Assembly (NCBI GenBank): GCA_027858325.1
Contig: JAQICU010000309.1
Span: forward strand, 1 to 26,949
Length of the DNA stretch: 26,949 bases
Origin: Candidatus Cloacimonadota bacterium
GTDB taxonomy: Bacteria; Cloacimonadota; Cloacimonadia; Cloacimonadales; TCS61
Reading direction: 5' to 3'
Each line of letters opens with the position of its first letter. Positions within the stretch are counted from its first letter, which is position 1. The notes beneath the pieces are model-generated. The model was not told where the DNA came from, searched no databases, and worked only from the letters and a program-made list of their open reading frames with translations. This document shows positions 8,057 through 17,088 of this stretch, one piece after another. Made by a program: the position numbers and the translations under genes.

Positions 8057-8596
8057 ATGAAAAATATTTTTATAACTATACTGATCATGATTCTGGCAAT
8101 TCAAATATTTGCTGCTGAAAAAGCCGGTGATTTTAAATTAGAAAACATTGAAGGTAAACAGGTTAAATTATCTGATTTTCAAAAAGAAGGTCTAGTAATA
8201 TTAGATTTCTGGGCGACCTGGTGTGTTCCCTGTAAAAACGGACTACCTAAAATAAATGAATTACATGAAAAATATGATAATGTTAATGTATTGACAATCA
8301 ACGTAGATAAACCTCGAAAAAAAGCCGCGGCCATTTCTACTGTCAAATCGAATCGTTTTACATTCCACACATTATTCGATTCCAAAAAAGTTGTTCAAAA
8401 ACAATATAACATTACAAATATTCCTCGCACATTGATCATAGATCAGGATGGAACAATAATTTATGATCATACAGGTTATCAGCGAGGTGATGAAAAACAT
8501 TATGAGGAAGTGATCGTTAAGTGGCTGGAAGAACAGGAGACCGGTGAACCCAAGGAAGATATATCCGAACCAGAAATCGAAGTACCGGAAGACTAA
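8057..8596 (+). CDS. TlpA-like periplasmic thioredoxin
   Basis: A 179-residue protein. Signal peptide 1-19, then an AhpC/TSA-TlpA-type thioredoxin fold with LDFWATWCVPC (C56/C59), TINVDKP and the cis-proline stretch NIPRTLIID. The last 20 or so residues are an acidic, proline-containing tail. AAGGAG lies eight bases before the ATG. The gene is third in the dsbD operon, 21 bases after the Omp28-like gene. The family reduces periplasmic disulfides using electrons from DsbD or CcdA proteins. Unlike the two paralogous secreted proteins in this window it uses Cys, not a TGA codon, at the nucleophile position. Confidence 0.9.
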   Translation: MKNIFITILIMILAIQIFAAEKAGDFKLENIEGKQVKLSDFQKEGLVILDFWATWCVPCKNGLPKINELHEKYDNVNVLTINVDKPRKKAAAISTVKSNRFTFHTLFDSKKVVQKQYNITNIPRTLIIDQDGTIIYDHTGYQRGDEKHYEEVIVKWLEEQETGEPKEDISEPEIEVPED

Positions 8597-8608
8597 TATG
8601 GTGAGAAA

Positions 8609-10087
8609 ATGAAAAAAACTTTCTTATTGATTATTTTGTTAAGCCTGACAGCAAATCTACTCTATTCAGAATTGAACCTCTCCGGAGTGGATGAAAGAGA
8701 ATTTATTAATGTTAACAGAATCATTGAAAATAGAAACTATTTTGTAAATAAACTACAGATTCAAGCACAATACAACCCGTTTCGCTTGGGACTTAAATTT
8801 GATTATTACAAACCTCATTTTGACAAATTTATGCTCATCAATGATGATATGAGTAATGAATTTATTGAGGATCAGTTGAATACAGAAAAAGATGAATACT
8901 ATTTCGATGAATACTACCTGCAATATGAATCTGATCATTGGTTTGCTCAGGCAGGAACTTTTGAAGCAGTTATCGGTTCCGGTATTGTTTTACACAATTT
9001 CTATGATGATGACTTTGAATCGGATTCCAGATTGATCGGTGGGTATGTAAATCCGGTTTATGATAGATGGCAAATGCAATTGTTTGGCGGAGTCATGGAA
9101 AGCATCGATCCTAATTTAGAAGATGAATACGATCAGGTAGGTGCTTTAGATGCAGCTGTAAGTTTTACAGAGAAACTTACTGTTGGTGGCAGCTATGTTC
9201 TACATAGAGAACTTATTAATGCAGACGAAGATGAATTCAATAACAGAACTGTTTATGCAGGGAAACTAAACTTCTCCTCTTCCCTATTTGATCTACACAC
9301 TGAATATGCAACCAGCAAAGATGATGAAGATGTAACAGGATCTGCAATCTATTCCAACATTGCATCTTATATAGGTAAATTCACACTTATTGGTGCTTAT
9401 AAAAATTACGAAAATTTTGATGTGAGAATATCCGATCTGCCGATGGTTAATCACTCAGGACAAATTTTGGAGCATAGTTGGGATGCTGGAAAAGATGAAG
9501 AAGGGCTAATGGGAGAGATACGTTTTCTTCCTAATTATGAAAATGAATTTATAGTAAATTATGCCGAAGGTTGGAACAGTAATTTCATGGTAAGGCTAGC
9601 TAATTTCTATTCCGAATTCAAACATGATTTTGAAGTCTGGTCATTCAAAGCTGAATTTGAATCATTGGAACAACTTAACAAAGAAGATACAAATAGATGG
9701 TATAAAGAGATCACTCCTACTCTTACTTTTGATTTTCTAGTGAAGGAAAGTCCTGTTCTAATTAAAGCTGAATATCAATATAAAGAAGAAGATAAAATAA
9801 TCGGTAATTATTCGCATTTTGAACCTCGTTTACAAACAGATATAGCAATTGGAAACTATTCTTTATCTGTCGCAGTTGAAAACCAGATCGGTGACTCTGA
9901 CTCACCTGAAGATGGAGATGATGGTGAATACTGGATCGGTGGAGAACTTGCAACAACAATATTCAATAATACTGATTTACGATTATTTTATGGTAAAGAA
10001 AAAGGCGGTATCGTTTGTCGAAATGGTGTTTGTAAAAATCAGGCAGAATTTGATGGGATCCGTCTGAGTGTAACAACAACGTTTTAA
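8609..10087 (+). CDS. Outer-membrane beta-barrel-like protein (DUF6029-like)
   Basis: A 492-residue protein with a signal peptide (1-20) and many alternating amphipathic strands rich in aromatic residues (for example YYLQYESDHWFAQAG and RLSVTTTF at the end). A terminal phenylalanine is typical of Gram-negative outer-membrane barrels. Residues near the C-terminus include a Cys pair (VCRNGVCKN). It resembles DUF6029-family proteins that neighbour TlpA-like genes in FCB bacteria. The gene follows the TlpA gene by 12 bases. Inference: an outer-membrane component that docks or passes the redox proteins of this operon; the function is unproven. Confidence 0.7.
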   Translation: MKKTFLLIILLSLTANLLYSELNLSGVDEREFINVNRIIENRNYFVNKLQIQAQYNPFRLGLKFDYYKPHFDKFMLINDDMSNEFIEDQLNTEKDEYYFDEYYLQYESDHWFAQAGTFEAVIGSGIVLHNFYDDDFESDSRLIGGYVNPVYDRWQMQLFGGVMESIDPNLEDEYDQVGALDAAVSFTEKLTVGGSYVLHRELINADEDEFNNRTVYAGKLNFSSSLFDLHTEYATSKDDEDVTGSAIYSNIASYIGKFTLIGAYKNYENFDVRISDLPMVNHSGQILEHSWDAGKDEEGLMGEIRFLPNYENEFIVNYAEGWNSNFMVRLANFYSEFKHDFEVWSFKAEFESLEQLNKEDTNRWYKEITPTLTFDFLVKESPVLIKAEYQYKEEDKIIGNYSHFEPRLQTDIAIGNYSLSVAVENQIGDSDSPEDGDDGEYWIGGELATTIFNNTDLRLFYGKEKGGIVCRNGVCKNQAEFDGIRLSVTTTF

Positions 10088-10105
10088 TAATTAAGGAGAT
10101 ATAAA

Positions 10106-10831
10106 TTGAAAAAGTTAATTTTATTATTATTTTTAGTGATGAGCATGGGGTTAGTTCATGCTGAATTGGAAGTTGATATTCCATTTGATATGGATATCAT
10201 CGGTGACGATTTTTCAGTAGTTGGTCCCTATATTTATGAATCAGATTGGATCACGATCTCAAATGTTGGTTCAACAAATGAAACATATACTATAACATGT
10301 TCTTTCAGTGAAGTGCCGGCAGATTGGACAGCTAGCGTTTGTAATGAACTAGGATTATGTTACATTCCCAATATGCCTTCTAATATCGATATTAACGCTG
10401 GTGAATTTGTGCTTATTCATCTTTTACTGGGAGTAAATAGTACTGGTGGCTGTGGTGTGAACATTACACTGGATGACGGAGACCTTACAGAACCGATCAG
10501 TCTTGATTTCAGATTTGATACAGCTGACAATGTAAGCGCTGATGAGGAACTTATTCCAGCTCTCATACTTGGACAGAACTATCCAAATCCGTTTAATCCG
10601 AGTACAACAATTTCTTATAACCTATCTACTGAGGAATTGGCAAACGCAAGTATTTCCATTTATAATACAAAAGGACAATTAATTAGAACATTTAACGATC
10701 TTAATACTAACGGAAGTATTATATGGGATGGAAAAGATGATAACAATAATATCGTTAACTCAGGTGTTTATTTCTATAAATTAAATAGCATAAAATCTTC
10801 GAAAATAAGAAAAATGATCTTAATTAAATAA
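10106..10831 (+). CDS. Secreted T9SS sorting-domain protein, cysteine-containing
   Basis: A 241-residue exported protein. The start is TTG, set by AAGGAGAT seven bases upstream. The signal peptide ends near VHA. The body (residues 20-140) is a beta-sandwich-like domain with four cysteines (in TITC, SVC, GLC and GGC) that could form disulfides. The C-terminal 85 or so residues are a type-A sorting domain with NYPNPFNP and a final RKMILIK. It lies between the barrel gene and the second selenoprotein gene with 18-base and 11-base gaps. It may be a substrate or scaffold of the redox system. Confidence 0.75.
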   Translation: MKKLILLLFLVMSMGLVHAELEVDIPFDMDIIGDDFSVVGPYIYESDWITISNVGSTNETYTITCSFSEVPADWTASVCNELGLCYIPNMPSNIDINAGEFVLIHLLLGVNSTGGCGVNITLDDGDLTEPISLDFRFDTADNVSADEELIPALILGQNYPNPFNPSTTISYNLSTEELANASISIYNTKGQLIRTFNDLNTNGSIIWDGKDDNNNIVNSGVYFYKLNSIKSSKIRKMILIK

Positions 10832-10842
10832 AGGAGGGAAAA

Positions 10843-12807
10843 ATGAAAAAGAGCATTTTATTACTGGTTTTATTGGTTTTGACAATGTCATTGTTTGGCG
10901 TCTATAATGTCGGTGATATAGTAGATAACTATACTTGGACAGACAATACGGGAGCGGCACATGATATTTATGAGCTAACTGCTCAAGGTGTAGCAATCGT
11001 CTTCTTCTGGGGAGGTTATTCCTGACCTAGCTGTGTTGCGGCGGCGCCGCAATTTCAAGCTTTATGGGAACAACAACAACAGTATCCGGATGGTAATGTA
11101 TATATGATTACACAAACTGACTGGGGTGCAGGACATACTCATTTCACAGGGATAGGAGCATCAGGTGCATTTGGGAATGGATATATCCCCTTGTTTGCAG
11201 TTATAGGTGCAGACAATGAATGTTATTATAATAATAATTACTTTTCCAGTGTAACATCAGCTCTGAATCTAGCAATTGAATCATTTGGACTTAATGCAAA
11301 TATGACGGCAAATGTAACAAGTGGACCTGCGAATCTAGCAGTTCAATTTCAAAGCCTTTGCACACCAGCAAATGGTATCGAAAGCTGGGAATGGGATCTG
11401 GATGGTGATGGCGAGATCGACAGTACAGAAGAAGATCCTTATTTTCTTTATACTGAACAAGGTACTTATGATGTCACCTTAACAATAACTATGGACGGAG
11501 AGACATCTACACTCACAAATGAAGATTATATCACGGTTACCGACGGCTCGAATATCTCGGGATCTCTTTCCGGTAACTGGATTGCCGGTAATACATACAC
11601 TATAACTGGTGAGGTTGATATACCTGAAGGTAATGAACTAATAATTACTGAGGGAACTGAGATCAATATAGAAAATGACACTCAGTTGTTAGTAAATGGG
11701 CTTCTGGCAGCAGATGCATCATCTTCACGAGGAGAACCTATTATTTTCAAATCAGAATCTTCCTGGAGCGGTATAAGATTCTTTAATACTCAAGAAGATA
11801 ATATTCTTGCTAACTGTGAGATCTCCAATGCTAGTGTTTCCGCTATTTTGGTAGAAGGTGATTCAAAAGTTGATGTTATCGGATGTAAAATATTTGATAA
11901 TACGAGTACTTCACTTGGAGCAGCATTTGAAGTTATTGGATCTGATAATGTTCTGATCTCTCAAAACATAATTGCTAATAATTACAGTACAAATTCTGTA
12001 GGTGGTATCAAATGCATCAATTCAGCAATAGAGATCACTAATAATCTGATAGTTAACAATTCAGGATCATACAGTGCTATTATTCTTCAAAACGGTTCTG
12101 ATGTAGAGTTTACGAACAATACAATTGCCAACAATGAAGCAAATGGTGTAAACGCTTATACATTCTTTATCTTAAGCTCAGATCCTGTCATCAAGAATTG
12201 CATTATCAACGATAGCAATCCGATTTTCTTTGCTTCCGGTACTATAGATGTAACATATACCTGTATAAGTGGTGGATATGAGGGCACAGGCAACATCGAT
12301 GAAGATCCTCTCTTTGCTGCACCAACAGCCGGAGACGGAACAGGATATGATGGACTTGCTGCTGATTGGAGCTTACAAGCTGGTTCACTTTGTATAAATG
12401 CCGGTGATCCTGATGCAATGTACAACGATACAGATGGAACAAGAAACGATATGGGTGCTTATGGAGGACCAACACCGTACGAATTGGAACCAACAGATTC
12501 AGATGATAACACAGTTAATGTAGCTGCTATCAACTCAATCTCTGTTTACCCAAATCCATTCAACCCGACAGCTAACATTGCACTTTCCATTAATGAGAAT
12601 GATATTCAGCAGCCTGTATCTGTAGAGATCTTCAACATAAAAGGGCAATTAGTTAAAACAATTGTGAATAATGAGATTGTCCAAAATACAAACTTTGTGT
12701 GGAACGGAAAAGACAACAGTGGTAACTCAACTTCCAGCGGAATGTATTTTGTGAAGCTGAAAACAGCTACTTCTGAAGTTTCTAAAAAGATGCTGTTGAT
12801 TAAATAG
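10843..12807 (+). CDS. Secreted thioredoxin-fold selenoprotein with PKD, beta-helix and T9SS domains (UPSC)
   Basis: Reading through TGA at 11023-11025 gives 654 residues. Signal peptide 1-19; thioredoxin-like domain with FFWGGYS-U-PSC, making Sec61 and Cys64 the redox pair; a PKD domain (about residues 155-235, with WEWDLDGDGEIDSTEEDP); a right-handed parallel beta-helix with N-rich turns (about 260-450); and a type-A sorting domain with YPNPFNPTA and KKMLLIK. GGAGG precedes the ATG. The N-terminal 130 residues are paralogous to the protein at 2553, and the remainder to the M6 protease at 12944. It is the last gene of the dsbD operon and is followed by a strong terminator. Presumed role: surface redox enzyme fed by DsbD. 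Confidence 0.87.
11023..11067 (+). promoter_or_regulatory. Sec UGA codon and candidate bacterial SECIS hairpin
   Basis: TTGCGGC (11036-11042), loop GGC, GCCGCAA (11046-11052): a perfect 7-bp stem whose loop is centred 21 bases from the UGA. A lower stem is possible (AGCT 11029-11032 with AGCT 11058-11061). The 12-mer GCGGCGGCGCCG is identical in sequence and offset to the one at 2751. The pair T11037-A11051 replaces A2750-T2764, a compensatory change. Confidence 0.75.
11304..12807 (+). repeat. Duplicated PKD-beta-helix-sorting module, copy 1 (copy 2 at 14470-16000)
   Basis: The C-terminal about 500 residues of the selenoprotein and of the M6 protease match closely at DNA level. Examples are the region around 11700-11820 against 14880-15000 and the last 270 bases of each gene. 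The conservation of synonymous sites suggests recent duplication or gene conversion. Confidence 0.85.
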
Positions 12808-12828
12808 TTAATTGAATATTTCTTATTG

Positions 12829-12860
12829 AAAAGGGAACTGCTTTTACAGTTCCCTTTTTC
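12829..12860 (+). terminator. Rho-independent terminator of the dsbD-selenoprotein operon
   Basis: AAAAGGGAACTG (12829-12840) pairs perfectly with CAGTTCCCTTTT (12847-12858) around CTTTTA, a 12-bp stem ending in a T-run. It lies 21 bases after the selenoprotein stop codon. Confidence 0.93.
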
Positions 12861-12943
12861 TTACTCAGATTAAAACTATTTACGTATATGGAATGAGATA
12901 TGCATTAATAAGATGAGTTAAAATTTTTAGAAAGGAGTATTAG

Positions 12944-15900
12944 ATGTTAATAATAAAAAAACTGATTCTTGTTTTGATCTTCACAATGATGCTAACCGGA
13001 CTTTTTGGTGCTTATCTCATAGATCAACCACAGATTCTCACTCAACCTGATGGGAAAATACTGCATTGTTTTGCCTCTGGAGATGAATTCCACAACTGGC
13101 TGCATGATGAAAACGGATATACAATAATTCAAGATCCTGACACGGGATATTTTGTGTATGCTGACCTGATAGGTGAGAAACTGGTTTCTACCAGCTATAC
13201 TGCAGGTCAAATAGATCCGGCAACTACAAGTTTAAAACCAGGGTTGAATGCAAAACCTGAAGGATTTGAACAAAGAGTTGAAGAGTTCAATCAAATACTG
13301 GCAGATAGAAGAAGCAGAGTTTCCACGATCGGTGATCTGAACAATCTTGTTGTATTTATCCGTTTTTCCGATCAAACAGAATTCACTGAAACTTTAACAC
13401 AATATAATAACTTGTTCAATGCTGTTGATGAAAGCTCGATGTATCAATATTTTGACGAAGTATCGAATGAACAACTCGATATAACTTCCCATTTCTATCC
13501 CGAACCAAACGGCAATCTTATCATTTCGTATCAAAGTCCAAATCCTCGTAATTATTACGAAGTTTATAATGCTGTGACTAATCCGAACGGTTACCAAACT
13601 GATCAACAACGTACTCAAAGGGAACATGCACTTTTACAAGCTGCAATCCAATTTGTAGAAGCTCAAATACCTCCAACTCTGGATCTGGATAATGATGATG
13701 ATGGCTTAGTGGACAATGTTTGTTTCATCATCAAGGGTAGTACTGGAGCATGGGCAGACCTGCTTTGGCCCCACATGTGGGTTTTATATTCACTTGATGT
13801 TTACATTCATGGTGTGCAGGTGTGGACTTATAATTTCCAATTGTCTCAAAGTTTAAACAGCAGCGGAGTAGGAGTTTTATGTCATGAGATGTTCCACTCT
13901 CTGGGCGCACCCGATCTTTATCATTATACAAACAATGGCATCTCTCCCACCGGTAGTTGGGATTTGATGTGCGCAAATACAAATCCACCCCAGCACATGA
14001 CCACCTGGATGAAATATAAATATGGGCTCTGGTTCGATGAAGTTCCTGAAATAAACACTACTGGAACTTATACATTGGAACCGGTCGTTGATTCCCCTTA
14101 TAGTTGTTACAAAATTCCTTCTCCAAATTCTAGTACAGAATTCTTTATGGTGGAATACCGTCGCAGAACCGGGTTATTTGAACCTAGCATCCCTGGAGAC
14201 GGCTTGATCATATATAGGATAGACCCGACCCTGAATGGGAATGCTTCCGGTCCTCCGGATGAAGTTTATCTCTTCCGTCCCGATGGAACCATGACCAACA
14301 ACGGTAACGTTAATCAAGCACATTTTTCGGCTGATGTTGGCAGAACTGAATTTAATGACAACACAAATCCTGCCGGATTCCTGCAATATGGTGCACCAGG
14401 CGGGATCTTTATTTCCGAAATTGGTTTTGTAGGTGATACAATCGAATTTACCTTAAATGCAGGACTCGTCCCAATGTTTGAAACCAATGTGCAAACTGGA
14501 CCTGCCTACCTGGGAGTACAATTCACTAACACTTCATTTCCTGTTACAGGTATTGATAGCTGGGAATGGGATTTTGATGGAGATGGCATTTTTGACAGCA
14601 CAGAAGAGAATCCGTTCCATCTCTATACTGAACCTGGTGTGTATGATGTAACTCTTAAGATCGAAGTTGATGGAGAATTCGCTGAGATCACTGTTGAAGA
14701 TTATATCACAGTTACAGATGGTTCTTCAGTTAGTGGAAATCTTTCAGGAGTATGGGTACCTGATTTCAGCCCATATATGATTTCCGAAGATATTGTTATT
14801 GCAGAAGGTGATGAACTAATAATTACTGAGGGAGTTGAGATTATTTTTGCCGGAAATGTACAATTTACTGTGAATGGACTTCTGGCAGCAGATGCTTCTT
14901 CGACAAGAGGAGAACCTATTATTTTCAAATCAGAATCTTCCTGGAACGGTATAAGATTCTTTGTTACTCAAGAAGATAATATTATTGCTAACTGCGAGAT
15001 TTCCGATGCAAGTGTTTCGGCTATCAAGATTGAAGGTGATTCAAAAGTTGATGTTATCGGCTGTAAGATATTTGATAATAATAGTACTTCACTTGCTGCA
15101 GCATTTGAGATTATAGGATCTGATAATGTTCTGATCTCACAAAACATTATTGCCAATAACATAAGCACAAGCAACGCTGGAAGTATTGGCTGCAATGCCT
15201 CTTCTCCTGGAATCACAAATAATATTATTGTGAATAACACTGGACAATGGGGTGCATTTTACTTATCGAATGATTCTAATCCAATCATGACTAATAATAC
15301 AATTGCGAATAATGAATCAACTAAAGAAATTGCCGGTACTCAAACTCCATACCTGTTCTTCCTTTTGAATTCAATTCCAATTATTACTAATTCGATCATC
15401 ATTGATAATGGTGAAATCCATTTTCCGCTGAGTACACCTGAAATTACCTATAGTTGCGTAACAGGTGGATTTACAGGTGAAGGAAATATTGATGAAGATC
15501 CGCTTTTTGTTGCACCAACAGCCGGAGACGGAACAGGATATGGCGGGCTTGCTGCTGATTGGAGCTTACAAGCTGGTTCACTTTGTATAAATGCTGGTGA
15601 TCCTGCTACTATGTACAACAATATAGATGGAACAAGAAACGATATGGGCGCTTATGGTGGTCCAACTCCTTTCGAAATGGAACCAACAGATTCTGATGAT
15701 AACACAGTTAATGTAGCTGCTATCAATTCAATCTCTGTATATCCTAATCCGTTCAATCCAACTGCCAATATAGCTCTTTCAATTAACGATAATGATATCC
15801 AGCAGCCTGTATCAGTTAAGATCTTCAACATTAAAGGTCAGCTTGTAAAAACAATTGTGAATAATGAAGTCGTCCAAAATACAAACTTTGTCTGGAATGG

Positions 15901-16000
15901 AAAAGACAATAAGGGCAATTCTACCGCAAGCGGAATGTATTTTGTGAAGCTAAAAACAGCTACTTCTGAAGTTTCTAAAAAGATGCTGTTGATTAAATAA
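12944..16000 (+). CDS. Secreted M6-family metalloprotease with PKD, beta-helix and T9SS domains
   Basis: A 1018-residue exported protease. After the signal peptide (about 1-22) comes the propeptide-like region usual in M6 enzymes (FHNWLHDENGYTI and TGYFVYA). The catalytic motif CHEMFHSLGAPDLYHY (zinc ligands H314, H318 and D324) matches HExxHxxGxxD of the immune-inhibitor-A family. A PKD domain (about 505-600), a beta-helix (about 620-870) and a type-A sorting domain (last 85 residues) follow. These modules are close copies of those in the selenoprotein at 10843. AAGGAG seven bases before ATG supports the start. The gene has its own unit between two terminators. Role: extracellular or surface proteolysis, plausibly for amino-acid feeding. 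Confidence 0.93.
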   Translation: MLIIKKLILVLIFTMMLTGLFGAYLIDQPQILTQPDGKILHCFASGDEFHNWLHDENGYTIIQDPDTGYFVYADLIGEKLVSTSYTAGQIDPATTSLKPGLNAKPEGFEQRVEEFNQILADRRSRVSTIGDLNNLVVFIRFSDQTEFTETLTQYNNLFNAVDESSMYQYFDEVSNEQLDITSHFYPEPNGNLIISYQSPNPRNYYEVYNAVTNPNGYQTDQQRTQREHALLQAAIQFVEAQIPPTLDLDNDDDGLVDNVCFIIKGSTGAWADLLWPHMWVLYSLDVYIHGVQVWTYNFQLSQSLNSSGVGVLCHEMFHSLGAPDLYHYTNNGISPTGSWDLMCANTNPPQHMTTWMKYKYGLWFDEVPEINTTGTYTLEPVVDSPYSCYKIPSPNSSTEFFMVEYRRRTGLFEPSIPGDGLIIYRIDPTLNGNASGPPDEVYLFRPDGTMTNNGNVNQAHFSADVGRTEFNDNTNPAGFLQYGAPGGIFISEIGFVGDTIEFTLNAGLVPMFETNVQTGPAYLGVQFTNTSFPVTGIDSWEWDFDGDGIFDSTEENPFHLYTEPGVYDVTLKIEVDGEFAEITVEDYITVTDGSSVSGNLSGVWVPDFSPYMISEDIVIAEGDELIITEGVEIIFAGNVQFTVNGLLAADASSTRGEPIIFKSESSWNGIRFFVTQEDNIIANCEISDASVSAIKIEGDSKVDVIGCKIFDNNSTSLAAAFEIIGSDNVLISQNIIANNISTSNAGSIGCNASSPGITNNIIVNNTGQWGAFYLSNDSNPIMTNNTIANNESTKEIAGTQTPYLFFLLNSIPIITNSIIIDNGEIHFPLSTPEITYSCVTGGFTGEGNIDEDPLFVAPTAGDGTGYGGLAADWSLQAGSLCINAGDPATMYNNIDGTRNDMGAYGGPTPFEMEPTDSDDNTVNVAAINSISVYPNPFNPTANIALSINDNDIQQPVSVKIFNIKGQLVKTIVNNEVVQNTNFVWNGKDNKGNSTASGMYFVKLKTATSEVSKKMLLIK

Positions 16001-16028
16001 TTACTTCAGAGTAACAAAAATACTTATT

Positions 16029-16055
16029 AACGCCCCGGCAACGGGGCGTTTTTAT
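16029..16055 (+). terminator. Rho-independent terminator of the M6 protease gene
   Basis: AACGCCCCG (16029-16037) pairs with CGGGGCGTT (16042-16050) around a GCAA tetraloop, followed by TTTAT. It lies 28 bases after the stop codon. Confidence 0.93.
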
Positions 16056-16090
16056 TTGACATAATTATTCTAATAAATTCCCTCATCTTT

Positions 16091-16366
16091 ATGATTAATA
16101 TTAAATTTTATAGTTTACTCAGAATGTTCTTAAAGCAAAATGAAGTTGAGATAAATGCTGACAATATTTCCATTTTAAATCTCCTGAAAAATGTTGCCGA
16201 GATAACCAATAAAGATCTTTTAGCTGAACTTATTAAAGCTGGAAAACTTATCTCAGGAACTATCATTCTTTTGAATGGCAGAAATATCTACCATTTAGAA
16301 AAAATGGATACGATTGTAAGTAATGGTGATAAGATCGACATATTCCCGCCCGGAGGTGGTGGATAA
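16091..16366 (+). CDS. MoaD/ThiS-family sulfur-carrier protein
   Basis: A 91-residue ubiquitin-fold protein ending in PPGGGG; the terminal Gly-Gly is the site that ThiF/MoeB-type enzymes adenylate and load with sulfur. Residues 1-10 (MINIKFYSLL) and DKIDIFPPGGGG are characteristic of MoaD-like proteins. Its stop codon overlaps the start of the ThiF-like gene (TAATG), so the two are translationally coupled. A TTGACA box lies at 16056-16061, only 35 bases before the ATG, and I see no ribosome site, so the mRNA may be nearly leaderless. Likely in molybdopterin or tungstopterin synthesis, given the AOR gene nearby; a thiamine role is possible. Confidence 0.85.
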   Translation: MINIKFYSLLRMFLKQNEVEINADNISILNLLKNVAEITNKDLLAELIKAGKLISGTIILLNGRNIYHLEKMDTIVSNGDKIDIFPPGGGG

Positions 16367-17046
16367 TGGATCTATTTTCAAGAAATATCAAATTTTGGGG
16401 AGAGGAAAAACAAGCTCTCTTAATGGAATCGTCCATTCTTATTGCAGGAATGGGTGGTTTGGGCTGCACAGTTGCTGAAAACCTGGTTCGAGCAGGTATT
16501 GGTAAACTTATTCTACTCGATCATGACATAATAACTGAAACAAACCTGAACCGGCAGATATTATTCGATCAAGAGGATATTGAAAAATCCAAAGTAATTA
16601 CTGCGCAGAAAAAGCTATCACGAATAAATAATGAAATTGAGATCATTGCCATAGATAGGAAAATTGAAAGTGTAAATAATATCACTGAAATTAAGAGTAA
16701 TTTTTGCGGAATTGCTGATTGCCTGGATAATTATGAAAGCAGATTCATATTGAGTGATGCTTTAAGAGATGATCAATTCCTGGTTCATGGTGGAGTCAAA
16801 AATGATTTTGGTCAAATTACAACTATCAAGAATGGAATAACTCAAAATCTAAAACAAATATTTGGAGATCAGAAAGATGAGATTGAACCTGCTGTAATTC
16901 CTCAAACAGTGATCACGATTGGTTCATTAATGGCTCAGGAAATTATTAATAATATCTTTGGGAAACCACAATTGATAAACAAATTATTGATTGTTGAACT
17001 GTCGGATTTTTCTATGTTTAAGGTGGAAATGAAGAAAGGAAAATGA
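16366..17046 (+). CDS. ThiF/MoeB/HesA-type adenylyltransferase (E1-like)
   Basis: A 226-residue enzyme that activates the C-terminal glycine of a sulfur-carrier protein with ATP. The nucleotide-binding motif GMGGLG is at residues 28-33; LLDHD and NLNRQILF (the Arg finger) follow, then ADCLDNYESRF. It is short and lacks the CxxC zinc site and rhodanese domain of longer MoeB proteins. It is coupled to the MoaD-like gene by a one-base overlap. It ends at a TGA with a family-typical C-terminus, showing that TGA also works as a true stop here. A 13-codon copy of its tail recurs at 17920-17961. Confidence 0.88.
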   Translation: MDLFSRNIKFWGEEKQALLMESSILIAGMGGLGCTVAENLVRAGIGKLILLDHDIITETNLNRQILFDQEDIEKSKVITAQKKLSRINNEIEIIAIDRKIESVNNITEIKSNFCGIADCLDNYESRFILSDALRDDQFLVHGGVKNDFGQITTIKNGITQNLKQIFGDQKDEIEPAVIPQTVITIGSLMAQEIINNIFGKPQLINKLLIVELSDFSMFKVEMKKGK

Positions 17047-17088
17047 AACCTTAAGATAATTAATTAAATAAACGAAAAAGGAAATTAA

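Noticed and set aside
14701..15240. Minus-strand open frames opposite the M6 protease
   Set aside because: They are shadows of the repeat-rich beta-helix coding region and lack start signals.
17044..17046. Recoding of all TGA codons (genetic code 4 or 25) as the explanation for the in-frame TGAs
   Set aside because: The ThiF-like gene ends at TGA with a family-typical C-terminus, and the in-frame TGAs occur only at Cys positions, not Trp or Gly positions.
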